Shown here in pieces: positions 32,730 to 41,080 of a stretch of DNA of 64,000 nt. The position numbers and the translations under genes were made by a program. The stretch covers positions 248,001 to 312,000 of the forward strand of contig NZ_AYTD01000016.1 of NCBI RefSeq assembly GCF_000503215.1. The letters run 5' to 3'. Numbering within the stretch: the stretch's first letter is position 1; every line of letters begins with the position of its first letter. This stretch comes from Pseudomonas canadensis. GTDB lineage: Bacteria > Pseudomonadota > Gammaproteobacteria > Pseudomonadales > Pseudomonadaceae. Under the pieces are notes generated by a model. It was given only the letters and a program-made list of their open reading frames with translations, was not told the origin of the DNA and did no database searches.

Positions 32730-35564
32730 TTGGACAAGATCCTGATTCGTGGGGCTAGAACCCACAACCTGAAGAACATCGACCTGACCCTGCCCAGGGA
32801 CAAACTGATCGTCATCACCGGCTTGTCCGGGTCCGGCAAATCGTCCCTGGCGTTCGACACGCTGTATGCCGAAGGCCAGCGTCGCTATGTGGAATCGCTG
32901 TCGGCCTACGCCCGCCAGTTCCTGTCGATGATGGAAAAACCCGACGTCGACACCATTGAAGGCCTGTCGCCAGCGATCTCCATCGAACAGAAATCGACCT
33001 CCCATAACCCGCGCTCCACCGTGGGCACCATTACCGAAATCTACGATTACCTGCGCCTGCTGTATGCACGCGTGGGTATTCCGCGTTGCCCGGACCACGA
33101 CATTCCCCTGGAAGCCCAGACCGTCAGCCAGATGGTCGACCTGGTGCTGGCCCAGCCGGAGGGCGCCAAGCTGATGCTGTTGGCGCCAGTGATCCGTGAG
33201 CGCAAGGGTGAACACCTTTCCGTCTTCGAAGAACTGCGGGCCCAGGGTTTTGTGCGCGCACGCATCAACGGCAAGCTGTATGAGCTGGATGAAGCGCCGA
33301 AGCTCGACAAGCAAAAGAAGCATTCGATTGATGTAGTAGTCGACCGCTTCAAGGTGCGCGCCGACCTGCAGCAGCGCCTTGCGGAATCCTTCGAAACCGC
33401 GTTGAAGCTGGCCGACGGCATTGCATTGGTTGCACCGATGGACGACGAGCCGGGCGAAGAGATCATCTTCTCCGCGCGCTTTGCCTGCCCGATTTGCGGC
33501 CATGCAATCAGCGAGCTGGAACCCAAGCTGTTCTCCTTCAACAACCCGGCCGGCGCCTGCCCGACTTGCGATGGCCTGGGCGTGAAGCAGTTCTTTGACA
33601 TCAAGCGCTTGGTCAATGGCGACCTGACGCTGGCGGAGGGCGCGATACGCGGCTGGGACCGGCGCAACGTCTATTACTTCCAGATGCTCGGGTCGTTGGC
33701 CTCGCATTACAAGTTCAGCCTGGAAGTGCCGTTCAACCAACTGCCGGCGGATCAGCAGAAGGTCATCCTGCATGGCAGCGGCTCGCAGAACGTCGACTTC
33801 AAATACCTGAACGACCGTGGCGATATCGTCAAGCGCTCCCACCCGTTCGAAGGCATTGTGCCAAACCTGGAGCGTCGCTACCGCGAGACCGAATCGGCCA
33901 GCGTGCGCGAAGAGCTGGCGAAATTCCTCAGCACCCAGCCGTGCCCGGATTGCCGTGGTACTCGCCTGCGTCGCGAGGCGCGGCATGTGTGGGTGGGCGA
34001 GAAGACACTACCGGCGGTGACCAACCTGCCAATCGGCGATGCCTGTGAGTACTTTGGTGTGCTCAAGCTGACCGGTCGCCGTGGCGAAATCGCTGACAAG
34101 ATCCTCAAGGAAATCCGCGAGCGCTTGCAGTTCCTGGTCAACGTTGGCTTGGATTACCTGTCGCTGGATCGCAGTGCCGACACCTTGTCCGGCGGTGAAG
34201 CCCAGCGGATTCGCCTGGCCAGCCAGATTGGTGCTGGCCTTGTGGGTGTGTTGTACATCCTCGATGAACCGTCGATTGGCTTGCACCAGCGCGACAACGA
34301 TCGCCTGCTGGGCACCTTGAAACACCTGCGGGATATCGGCAATACGGTGATCGTGGTCGAGCACGATGAAGATGCAATCCGCCTGGCGGATTATGTGGTC
34401 GACATTGGCCCGGGGGCGGGTGTGCATGGCGGGCATATAGTCGCTGAAGGCACGCCGGCCGAAGTCATGGCTCATCCGGACTCACTGACCGGCAAATACT
34501 TGTCTGGTCGTGTGAAGATTGCAGTGCCGGCCAAACGCACGCCACGTAACAAGAAGCTGGCGTTGCACCTTAAGGGCGCGCGTGGCAACAACTTGCGCAA
34601 TGTCGACCTGGAAATTCCACTGGGTCTGCTGACCTGCGTGACTGGTGTTTCCGGCTCGGGTAAATCGACGCTGATCAACAATACGTTGTTCCCCTTGAGT
34701 GCCACCGCCCTGAACGGCGCGACCACCCTGGAAGCCGCTGCCCACGACAGCATCAAGGGACTGGAACACCTGGACAAGGTGGTCGATATTGATCAAAGCC
34801 CCATTGGTCGTACACCGCGCTCCAACCCGGCGACCTACACCGGCTTGTTCACGCCCATCCGTGAACTTTTTGCCGGGGTTCCGGAATCCCGCTCACGGGG
34901 TTACGGGCCGGGCCGGTTCTCGTTCAACGTCAAGGGCGGGCGCTGTGAAGCGTGCCAGGGCGATGGCCTGATCAAGGTGGAAATGCACTTCCTGCCAGAC
35001 ATCTACGTGCCGTGCGATGTATGCAAGAGCAAGCGCTACAACCGCGAAACCTTGGAGATCAAGTACAAGGGCAAGAGCATCCACGAAACCCTGGAGATGA
35101 CCATCGAAGAAGCGCGGGTGTTCTTCGACGCGGTCCCAGCGTTGGCGCGCAAGCTGCAGACGCTGATGGACGTGGGCTTGTCGTACATCAAGCTGGGGCA
35201 GTCGGCGACCACGCTGTCAGGTGGTGAGGCGCAGCGGGTGAAGTTGTCTCGCGAGCTGTCCAAGCGCGATACCGGCAAGACCCTGTACATCCTCGATGAG
35301 CCGACCACCGGCCTGCACTTCGCGGACATCCAGCAACTGCTTGACGTGCTGCACCGCTTGCGCGACCACGGCAACACCGTGGTGGTGATCGAGCACAACC
35401 TTGATGTGATCAAGACGGCAGATTGGCTGGTAGACCTGGGGCCGGAAGGCGGCTCCAAAGGTGGCCAGATCATTGCCGTGGGCACACCGGAGCAAGTCTC
35501 CGAAATGCCGCAGTCGCACACTGGTTACTACTTGAAACCATTGTTGGAACGCGACCGGGCCTGA
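32730..35564 (+). CDS. uvrA: excinuclease ABC subunit A
   Basis: Damage-recognition ATPase of nucleotide excision repair. The 944-residue protein has two ABC modules: Walker A GLSGSGKSS and GVSGSGKST, signatures LSGGEAQRIRL and LSGGEAQRVKL, and zinc modules with CPICGH...CPTCDG and CEACQG...CDVCKS. The start is TTG 32730 with GAGG eight bases before it, giving the family start MDKILIRGARTHNL; the open frame extends upstream of it without homology. Ends at a strong terminator. A degenerate LexA-like sequence lies upstream at 32664-32679. Confidence 0.97.
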   Translation: MDKILIRGARTHNLKNIDLTLPRDKLIVITGLSGSGKSSLAFDTLYAEGQRRYVESLSAYARQFLSMMEKPDVDTIEGLSPAISIEQKSTSHNPRSTVGTITEIYDYLRLLYARVGIPRCPDHDIPLEAQTVSQMVDLVLAQPEGAKLMLLAPVIRERKGEHLSVFEELRAQGFVRARINGKLYELDEAPKLDKQKKHSIDVVVDRFKVRADLQQRLAESFETALKLADGIALVAPMDDEPGEEIIFSARFACPICGHAISELEPKLFSFNNPAGACPTCDGLGVKQFFDIKRLVNGDLTLAEGAIRGWDRRNVYYFQMLGSLASHYKFSLEVPFNQLPADQQKVILHGSGSQNVDFKYLNDRGDIVKRSHPFEGIVPNLERRYRETESASVREELAKFLSTQPCPDCRGTRLRREARHVWVGEKTLPAVTNLPIGDACEYFGVLKLTGRRGEIADKILKEIRERLQFLVNVGLDYLSLDRSADTLSGGEAQRIRLASQIGAGLVGVLYILDEPSIGLHQRDNDRLLGTLKHLRDIGNTVIVVEHDEDAIRLADYVVDIGPGAGVHGGHIVAEGTPAEVMAHPDSLTGKYLSGRVKIAVPAKRTPRNKKLALHLKGARGNNLRNVDLEIPLGLLTCVTGVSGSGKSTLINNTLFPLSATALNGATTLEAAAHDSIKGLEHLDKVVDIDQSPIGRTPRSNPATYTGLFTPIRELFAGVPESRSRGYGPGRFSFNVKGGRCEACQGDGLIKVEMHFLPDIYVPCDVCKSKRYNRETLEIKYKGKSIHETLEMTIEEARVFFDAVPALARKLQTLMDVGLSYIKLGQSATTLSGGEAQRVKLSRELSKRDTGKTLYILDEPTTGLHFADIQQLLDVLHRLRDHGNTVVVIEHNLDVIKTADWLVDLGPEGGSKGGQIIAVGTPEQVSEMPQSHTGYYLKPLLERDRA

Positions 35565-35581
35565 CTTTTTCGGGCCCAAAG

Positions 35582-35620
35582 AAAAGCCCCTGTCACTTTG
35601 CGGTGACAGGGGCTTTTTTT
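35582..35620. terminator. terminator after uvrA
   Basis: AAAAGCCCCTGTCAC pairs with GTGACAGGGGCTTTT across a six-base loop, followed by a T run. It ends the uvrA transcript and, being nearly symmetrical, also the ferritin gene on the other strand (stop at 35632). Confidence 0.9.
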
Positions 35621-35631
35621 GTAGCCGGGAA

Positions 35632-36096
35632 TCAGAACTGCGATTGCAGGTAATTCTCCAGGCCAATCAGCTTGATCAGGCCCAACTGCTTTTCGAGCCA
35701 GTAGGTGTGATCTTCTTCGGTGTCATTCAACTGTACCCGCAGGATTTCCCGGGTGACATAGTCGTTGTGCTGCTCACAGAGCTCGATTCCTTTGCAGAGC
35801 GCGGCACGGACCTTGTACTCGAGGCGCAGGTCGGCAGCGAGCATGTCAGGCACCGTAGTACCCACATCCAGATCATCAGGACGCATACGCGGCGTGCCTT
35901 CGAGCATGAGGATACGGCGCATCAGTGCGTCGGCGTGCTGTGCCTCTTCTTCCATCTCGTGGTTGATACGTTCGTAGAGCTCGGTAAAGCCCCAGTCTTC
36001 GTACATGCGCGAATGGATGAAATATTGGTCACGAGCAGCCAATTCGCCCGTCAGCAACGTGTTGAGGTAATCGATTACGTCGGGGTGACCTTGCAT
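35632..36096 (-). CDS. ftnA: FtnA-type ferritin of the bacterioferritin family
   Basis: Iron-storage protein, 154 residues, forming a 24-meric cage. It begins MQGHPDVIDYLN and keeps the di-iron ligands expected of bacterioferritin (Glu 18, Glu 51, His 54, Glu 93, Glu 127, His 130). The haem-ligand methionine of Bfr (Met 52 in E. coli) is replaced by alanine in EAQHAD, the state reported for P. aeruginosa FtnA (PA4235, formerly bfrA), so haem is not expected. ATG 36096 preferred; 14 extra in-frame codons upstream lack homology. Next to katA, as in P. aeruginosa. Confidence 0.92.
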   Translation of the reverse strand: MQGHPDVIDYLNTLLTGELAARDQYFIHSRMYEDWGFTELYERINHEMEEEAQHADALMRRILMLEGTPRMRPDDLDVGTTVPDMLAADLRLEYKVRAALCKGIELCEQHNDYVTREILRVQLNDTEEDHTYWLEKQLGLIKLIGLENYLQSQF

Positions 36097-36206
36097 CGCC
36101 CTACATCTCCCTGCTTGAAAGTCTGTAGTTTGAACCATGATGACTTGAAGGTCACGGGATCAACGGCAGAAAAGTGATGTTTTTCGGAGAAAAGTAGCTG
36201 AAATAA

Positions 36207-36234
36207 CGCAAAAACCGCCCAAATGAGGGCGGTT
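36207..36234 (-). terminator. terminator after katA
   Basis: AACCGCCC at 36213 pairs with GGGCGGTT at 36227-36234 across a six-base loop; on the minus strand the stem is followed by a T run (plus-strand AAAA before 36213). It lies just after the katA stop at 36252. Confidence 0.8.
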
Positions 36235-36251
36235 CTGCTTATCGTTTAGAG

Positions 36252-37700
36252 TCAGTTAAGCGATACACCCAACGCCTTTGCGATTGCTTCTCCATAAGCC
36301 GGATCGGCCTTGTAGAAGTGCTGCAGTTGGCGCTGAACCACATCACTGGAAACGCCACCCATCGCGCCGGCAATGTTGTTGGTGAGCAAGGCCTTCTGCT
36401 CATCGTTCATCAAGCGGAACAGCGCACCGGCATGGCTGTAGTAATCCGTGTCTTCACGGTGATCGTAACGGTCAGCCGCGCCACTCAGGGCCAATGCAGG
36501 CTCCGCATACTGCGGTGCTTGCTTTGGTGCATCGGTGTAGCTGTTTGGCTCGTAGTTAGGCGCTGCGCCGCCATTGCTACCGAAGGCCATCGAACCATCG
36601 CGCTGGTAGCTATTCACCTGGTTACGCGGCGCGTTCACCGGCAGTTGCTGGTGATTAGTGCCAACACGATAGCGATGCGCATCAGCGTAAGCGAACACAC
36701 GACCTTGAAGCATGCGGTCTGGCGACAGACCAACACCAGGAACCATGTTGCTTGGGCCGAATGCAGCTTGTTCCACTTCAGCGAAGTAGTTCTGCGGATT
36801 GCGGTTCAATTCCAACTCGCCGACTTCGATCAACGGGAATTCCTTCTGCGACCAGGTTTTGGTCACATCGAAAGGGTTCTCGTAATGAGCGTTGGCCTGG
36901 GCCTCGGTCATGATTTGGATGCACACGCGCCATTTCGGGAAATCACCGCGCTCGATCGCGCCAAACAGATCACGCTGGGCGTAATCAGGGTCAGTACCAG
37001 CCAGGCGAGCAGCTTCAGCCGGCGCCAGGTTCTTGATGCCCTGCTTGGTCTTGTAGTGCCACTTGACCCAGTGACGCTCACCCTTGGCGTTGATCAGGCT
37101 GTAGGTGTGACTGCCGAAGCCGTGCATGTGACGATAGCCGTCAGGGATGCCACGGTCCGAGAACAGGATAGTGACCTGGTGCAGCGCCTCGGGGGAGTGC
37201 GACCAGAAATCCCACATCATTTGCGCGCTTTTCAGATTGCTTTGCGGCAAGCGTTTCTGTGTGTGGATGAAATCCGGGAACTTCAAAGGATCGCGAATGA
37301 AGAACACAGGGGTGTTGTTACCCACGATGTCCCAGTTGCCTTCTTCGGTGTAGAACTTCAAGGCAAAACCACGTGGGTCGCGCTCGGTATCAGCCGAACC
37401 ACGCTCACCGCCAACGGTGGAAAACCGCAGGAAGGTAAGGGTTTGCTTGCCAACGGACTCGAACAGCTTGGCGCTGGTGTATTGCGTGATGTCTGTAGTG
37501 ACCGTGAAAGTACCGTAAGCCCCCGAACCCTTGGCGTGCACACGACGCTCAGGAATGTTTTCACGGTTGAAGTGAGCGAGCTTCTCGATCAGGTGAAAAT
37601 CGTCGAGCAGCAATGGGCCCCGCGGGCCGGCGGAACGGGAATTCTGGTTGTCCGCAACGGGGGCGCCGCTGGCGGTGGTAAGGATTTTATTCTGGCTCAT
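36252..37700 (-). CDS. katA: catalase, monofunctional haem type (KatA-like)
   Basis: Dismutates hydrogen peroxide in the cytoplasm. The 482-residue protein is a small-subunit (clade 3) catalase with distal His in RRVHAKGSGAYG, distal Asn in VGNNTPVFF, and proximal Tyr in GRVFAYADAHRYR. ATG 37700 (MSQNKIL) has GAGGG upstream. No signal peptide. Neighbour of the ferritin gene, coupling peroxide defence with iron storage. A 30-base palindrome lies 73-102 bases upstream. Confidence 0.95.
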   Translation of the reverse strand: MSQNKILTTASGAPVADNQNSRSAGPRGPLLLDDFHLIEKLAHFNRENIPERRVHAKGSGAYGTFTVTTDITQYTSAKLFESVGKQTLTFLRFSTVGGERGSADTERDPRGFALKFYTEEGNWDIVGNNTPVFFIRDPLKFPDFIHTQKRLPQSNLKSAQMMWDFWSHSPEALHQVTILFSDRGIPDGYRHMHGFGSHTYSLINAKGERHWVKWHYKTKQGIKNLAPAEAARLAGTDPDYAQRDLFGAIERGDFPKWRVCIQIMTEAQANAHYENPFDVTKTWSQKEFPLIEVGELELNRNPQNYFAEVEQAAFGPSNMVPGVGLSPDRMLQGRVFAYADAHRYRVGTNHQQLPVNAPRNQVNSYQRDGSMAFGSNGGAAPNYEPNSYTDAPKQAPQYAEPALALSGAADRYDHREDTDYYSHAGALFRLMNDEQKALLTNNIAGAMGGVSSDVVQRQLQHFYKADPAYGEAIAKALGVSLN

Positions 37701-37772
37701 GCACAATTTCCCTCAGGTCGGACTTGGAACTGCCGGCTAATCGGCTTGGAAGGAGTATTGATCATCAACATG

Positions 37773-37802
37773 ACACCTACAAATTCATTAAATTGTAGGC
37801 GT
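37773..37802. promoter_or_regulatory. palindrome upstream of katA, candidate operator
   Basis: ACACCTACAA (37773) and TTGTAGGCGT (ending 37802) match as inverted arms at 9 of 10 positions around a ten-base A/T-rich centre. Near it ATAG-N7-CTAC (37805-37819) resembles half of an OxyR site. The assigned protein is unknown. Confidence 0.45.
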
Positions 37803-37892
37803 CGATAGATATTTCCTACCGAACACTCCATCTCCCATAGTGCCAAGCACAATCCTCGGAAGCTTGTATTGAACACGCTTTTATCACAGGCA

Positions 37893-37918
37893 CAAAAAAC
37901 CGGGCACTAGGCCCGGTT
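37893..37918 (-). terminator. terminator of the alpha ribosomal operon after rplQ
   Basis: AACCGGGC (37898-37905) and GCCCGGTT (37911-37918) form a stem with loop ACTAG; on the minus strand it is followed by a T run from the AAAAAA at 37893. It closes rpsM-rplQ. Confidence 0.85.
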
Positions 37919-37938
37919 CTTCGATACAGCTTGTCGTC

Positions 37939-38325
37939 TTACTCGGCGCTTACAGCTTCGCCGGCAGTAGCACGATCAACCAACTCGACGTACGCCATAG
38001 GCGCGTTGTCGCCAGCGCGGAAACCGCACTTGAGGATGCGCAGGTAGCCACCCTCACGGGTAGCGTAACGCTTGCCCAGGTCGTTGAAGAGCTTACCAAC
38101 GATAGCTTTCGAACGAGTACGGTCGAAAGCCAGACGGCGGTTAGCCAGGCTGTCTGTCTTGGCCAAAGTAATCAGCGGCTCAGCAACGCGACGCAGTTCT
38201 TTAGCTTTCGGCAGTGTAGTTTTGATCAGCTCGTGCTCGAACAGCGACACCGCCATGTTTTGGAACATGGCCTTGCGGTGCGAGCTGGTACGGCTCAGGT
38301 GACGACCACTTTTACGATGACGCAT
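37939..38325 (-). CDS. rplQ: 50S ribosomal protein L17
   Basis: Large-subunit protein near the exit tunnel. The 128-residue product starts [17 protein letters not shown] and contains [19 protein letters not shown], typical L17 sequence. Last gene of the alpha operon after rpoA (41 bases between), followed by a terminator. Confidence 0.97.
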
Positions 38326-38366
38326 GGTTCATTCCTTACCAAACTCACGTTCGGTGATTACGACGA

Positions 38367-39368
38367 TCAGGCAGTCGCCTTGTCGTCCTTCTTAAGACTT
38401 GCAGGCGGCCAGTTGTCGAGGCGCATGCCGAGGGACAGACCGCGGGAGGCCAGAACGTCCTTGATTTCAGTCAAGGATTTCTTGCCCAGGTTCGGAGTCT
38501 TCAACAGTTCTACTTCGGTACGCTGAATCAGGTCGCCGATGTAGTAAATGTTTTCCGCCTTAAGGCAGTTAGCCGAACGTACAGTCAGTTCCAGATCGTC
38601 AACCGGGCGAAGCAGGATCGGATCGATCTCGTCTTCCTGCTCGATTACCACTGGTTCGCTGTCACCTTTGAGGTCGACGAACGCAGCCAACTGCTGTTGC
38701 AGGATGGTTGCAGCGCGGCGGATAGCCTCTTCAGGATCCAGAGTACCGTTGGTTTCCAGATCAATAACCAGCTTGTCCAGGTTAGTACGCTGCTCGACAC
38801 GGGCGTTTTCCACCACGTATGCGATACGGCGAACCGGGCTGAACGAAGAGTCAAGCTGCAAGCGACCAATGCTGCGGCTTTCATCTTCATCGCTCTGACG
38901 CGAGTCGGCCGGTTCATAACCACGACCACGAGCTACGGTGAGCTTCATGTTCAGGGCGCCGTTAGACGCCAGGTTAGCGATTACGTGATCGGGGTTAACG
39001 ATCTCGACATCATGATCCAGCTGAATATCGGCAGCGGTAACCACCCCCGAACCCTTCTTCGACAAGGTCAGCGTAACTTCGTCACGGCCGTGCAGCTTGA
39101 TAGCCAGACCTTTAAGGTTCAACAGGATTTCAATTACGTCTTCCTGTACACCTTCGATGGCGCTGTACTCGTGGAGCACACCGTCAATCTCGGCCTCGAC
39201 TACTGCACAGCCGGGCATTGAGGACAACAGGATGCGGCGCAGCGCGTTGCCCAGGGTGTGGCCAAAACCACGCTCGAGAGGCTCGAGAGTAATTTTGGCG
39301 CGGGTTGGACTGACAACCTGCACATCAATGTGGCGGGGTGTCAGGAACTCATTTACCGAAATCTGCAT
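38367..39368 (-). CDS. rpoA: RNA polymerase alpha subunit
   Basis: Assembles the core enzyme through its N-terminal domain (residues about 1-235, with EPLERGFGHTLGNALRRILL) and contacts UP elements and activators through its C-terminal domain (about 245-333, ELTVRSANCLKAENIYYIGDL and KSLTEIKDVLASRGLSLGM). The length of 333 is the Pseudomonas value. Fourth gene of the alpha operon, after rpsD. Confidence 0.98.
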   Translation of the reverse strand: MQISVNEFLTPRHIDVQVVSPTRAKITLEPLERGFGHTLGNALRRILLSSMPGCAVVEAEIDGVLHEYSAIEGVQEDVIEILLNLKGLAIKLHGRDEVTLTLSKKGSGVVTAADIQLDHDVEIVNPDHVIANLASNGALNMKLTVARGRGYEPADSRQSDEDESRSIGRLQLDSSFSPVRRIAYVVENARVEQRTNLDKLVIDLETNGTLDPEEAIRRAATILQQQLAAFVDLKGDSEPVVIEQEDEIDPILLRPVDDLELTVRSANCLKAENIYYIGDLIQRTEVELLKTPNLGKKSLTEIKDVLASRGLSLGMRLDNWPPASLKKDDKATA

Positions 39369-39390
39369 GGATGCACCTATTTTCTAGCCC

Positions 39391-40011
39391 TTACTTGGAG
39401 TAGAGCTCGACAATCAGGCTTTCGTTGATGTCGGCGGACAGATCACTGCGAGCAGGAACGTTCTTGAAAACGCCCGACTTCTTCTCAGTGTCTACTTCTA
39501 CCCATTCTACGCGGCCACGTTGGGCACACAGATCGAGAGCTTGGACAATGCGAAGTTGGTTTTTTGCTTTCTCGCGAACTGCGACCACGTCACCAGCACG
39601 AACCTGGTAGGACGGAACGTTTACGGTCTGACCGTTAACGCTGATCGACTTGTGCGATACCAGCTGACGGGATTCGGCACGAGTCGAACCAAAGCCCATA
39701 CGGTATACAACGTTGTCCAGACGGCATTCGAGCAGTTGCAGCAGGTTTTCACCGGTTGCACCTTTTTTGCCAGCAGCTTCTTTGTAGTAGCCGCTGAACT
39801 GACGCTCGAGAACGCCGTAGATACGACGGACCTTCTGCTTTTCACGCAGTTGGGTGCCGTAATCGGACTGGCGACCGCGGCGTTGGCCGTGGATACCAGG
39901 TGCTGCTTCAATGTTGCACTTCGATTCGATCGCGCGCACGCCGCTCTTCAGGAAGAGATCGGTGCCTTCGCGACGAGCGAGTTTGCATTTTGGACCAATG
40001 TAACGAGCCAT
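39391..40011 (-). CDS. rpsD: 30S ribosomal protein S4
   Basis: 16S rRNA primary binding protein, and in E. coli the translational repressor of the alpha operon. The 206-residue product begins MARYIGPKCKLARREGTDL and carries the S4 RNA-binding domain RLDNVVYRMGFGSTRAESRQ. Only one cysteine-containing N-terminal motif and no zinc knuckle. 18 bases after rpsK. Confidence 0.98.
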   Translation of the reverse strand: MARYIGPKCKLARREGTDLFLKSGVRAIESKCNIEAAPGIHGQRRGRQSDYGTQLREKQKVRRIYGVLERQFSGYYKEAAGKKGATGENLLQLLECRLDNVVYRMGFGSTRAESRQLVSHKSISVNGQTVNVPSYQVRAGDVVAVREKAKNQLRIVQALDLCAQRGRVEWVEVDTEKKSGVFKNVPARSDLSADINESLIVELYSK

Positions 40012-40029
40012 TCTTTACAATCTCCTGGA

Positions 40030-40419
40030 TTACACGCGGCGCTTCTTCGGCGGACGGCACCCGTTGTGCGGGATTGGCGTCACGTCGGTGATGCTGGCGA
40101 TCTTATAGCCACAGCCGTTCAAAGCACGGACAGCAGACTCACGACCTGGACCTGGACCCTTGACGTTAACGTCGAGGTTTTTCAGGCCATATTCCAGCGC
40201 AGCTTGACCAGCACGTTCAGCAGCTACTTGAGCAGCAAACGGGGTGGACTTGCGGGAACCGCGGAAACCCGAACCACCGGAGGTAGCCCAAGAAAGCGCG
40301 TTACCTTGACGGTCGGTGATGGTCACGATTGTGTTGTTAAAAGAAGCATGGATGTGGGCGATGCCATCAACCACTGTCTTTTTAACTTTTTTACGAGGAC
40401 GAGCAGCAGGTTTTGCCAT
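40030..40419 (-). CDS. rpsK: 30S ribosomal protein S11
   Basis: Platform protein of the small subunit. The 129-residue product has HASFNNTIVTITDRQGNALSW and ends NGCRPPKKRRV, the expected S11 tail. 30 bases after rpsM in the alpha operon. Confidence 0.98.
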   Translation of the reverse strand: MAKPAARPRKKVKKTVVDGIAHIHASFNNTIVTITDRQGNALSWATSGGSGFRGSRKSTPFAAQVAAERAGQAALEYGLKNLDVNVKGPGPGRESAVRALNGCGYKIASITDVTPIPHNGCRPPKKRRV

Positions 40420-40449
40420 GATAATTTTCCTGTCGATTCGCTGGGGCGA

Positions 40450-40806
40450 TTACTTGCGGATCGGCTTACGCGGACCTTTACGGGTACGCGCGTTAGTCTT
40501 GGTACGCTGACCGCGTACTGGAAGACCACGACGATGACGCAGACCGCGATAGCAACCGAGGTCCATCAAACGCTTGATTTTCATGTTGATTTCGCGACGC
40601 AGGTCACCTTCAGTGGTGAACTTCGCCACTTCGCCACGCAGCTGTTCAATCTGCTCGTCGCTCAGATCCTTGATCTTAGCGGCTGGGTTTACCCCAGCAA
40701 CTGCGCAAATTTTCTGCGCAGTAGTGCGACCAACACCATAGATGTAGGTCAGCGAGATAACAGTGTGCTTGTTATCTGGAATGTTAACGCCTGCAATACG
40801 GGCCAT
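40450..40806 (-). CDS. rpsM: 30S ribosomal protein S13
   Basis: Head protein of the small subunit that contacts S19 and the large subunit. The 118-residue product starts MARIAGVNIPDNKHTVISL and includes YRGLRHRRGLPVRGQRTKTN. First gene of the alpha operon; a good sigma-70 promoter lies 59-88 bases upstream, after a hairpin that ends the spc operon. In E. coli S4 regulates through this leader; I did not model the equivalent fold here. Confidence 0.98.
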   Translation of the reverse strand: MARIAGVNIPDNKHTVISLTYIYGVGRTTAQKICAVAGVNPAAKIKDLSDEQIEQLRGEVAKFTTEGDLRREINMKIKRLMDLGCYRGLRHRRGLPVRGQRTKTNARTRKGPRKPIRK

Positions 40807-40865
40807 TCAGTGGGACTCCAATTGACAGCTACCTACGCCCCGGAAGCCAAGAAATAGGGCGCGAG

Positions 40866-40894
40866 ATAATATCGCTGTAATAACAAATAATCAA
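40866..40894 (-). promoter_or_regulatory. promoter of the alpha operon (rpsM)
   Basis: On the minus strand TTGATT (40889-40894) and TATTAT (40866-40871) are 17 bases apart, a near-consensus sigma-70 promoter. The -35 overlaps the tail of the preceding hairpin. Confidence 0.65.
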
Positions 40895-40919
40895 CCCGGC
40901 AGCGCACTAGCTGCCGGGC
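40895..40919 (-). terminator. hairpin after rpmJ, probable end of the spc operon
   Basis: CCCGGCAGC and GCTGCCGGG form a nine-pair stem around CGCACTA-type loop sequence; on the minus strand it is followed by TTGATTATTTG, a T-rich tail that doubles as the rpsM promoter -35. Read-through into rpsM is likely to be partial. Confidence 0.55.
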
Positions 40920-40935
40920 TTCAAGCGGATCACAC

Positions 40936-41052
40936 TCAGCCTTGGCGCTGTTTGTGACGCGGTTCCGCGCTGCAAATTACTCGAACAACACCTTCGCGGC
41001 GAATAATCTTGCAGTTACGGCACAGCTTTTTCACCGATGCACGAACTTTCAT
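40936..41052 (-). CDS. rpmJ: 50S ribosomal protein L36
   Basis: A 38-residue zinc-ribbon protein, [15 protein letters not shown] with zinc ligands Cys 11, Cys 14, Cys 27 and His 33. This is the zinc-binding (C+) form; organisms often carry a zinc-free copy elsewhere for zinc starvation. Last gene of the spc operon, 28 bases after secY. Too short for routine gene lists but its start and stop are clear. Confidence 0.96.
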
Positions 41053-41080
41053 CACCAACTCCTCGAACCTTATGGGGTAC

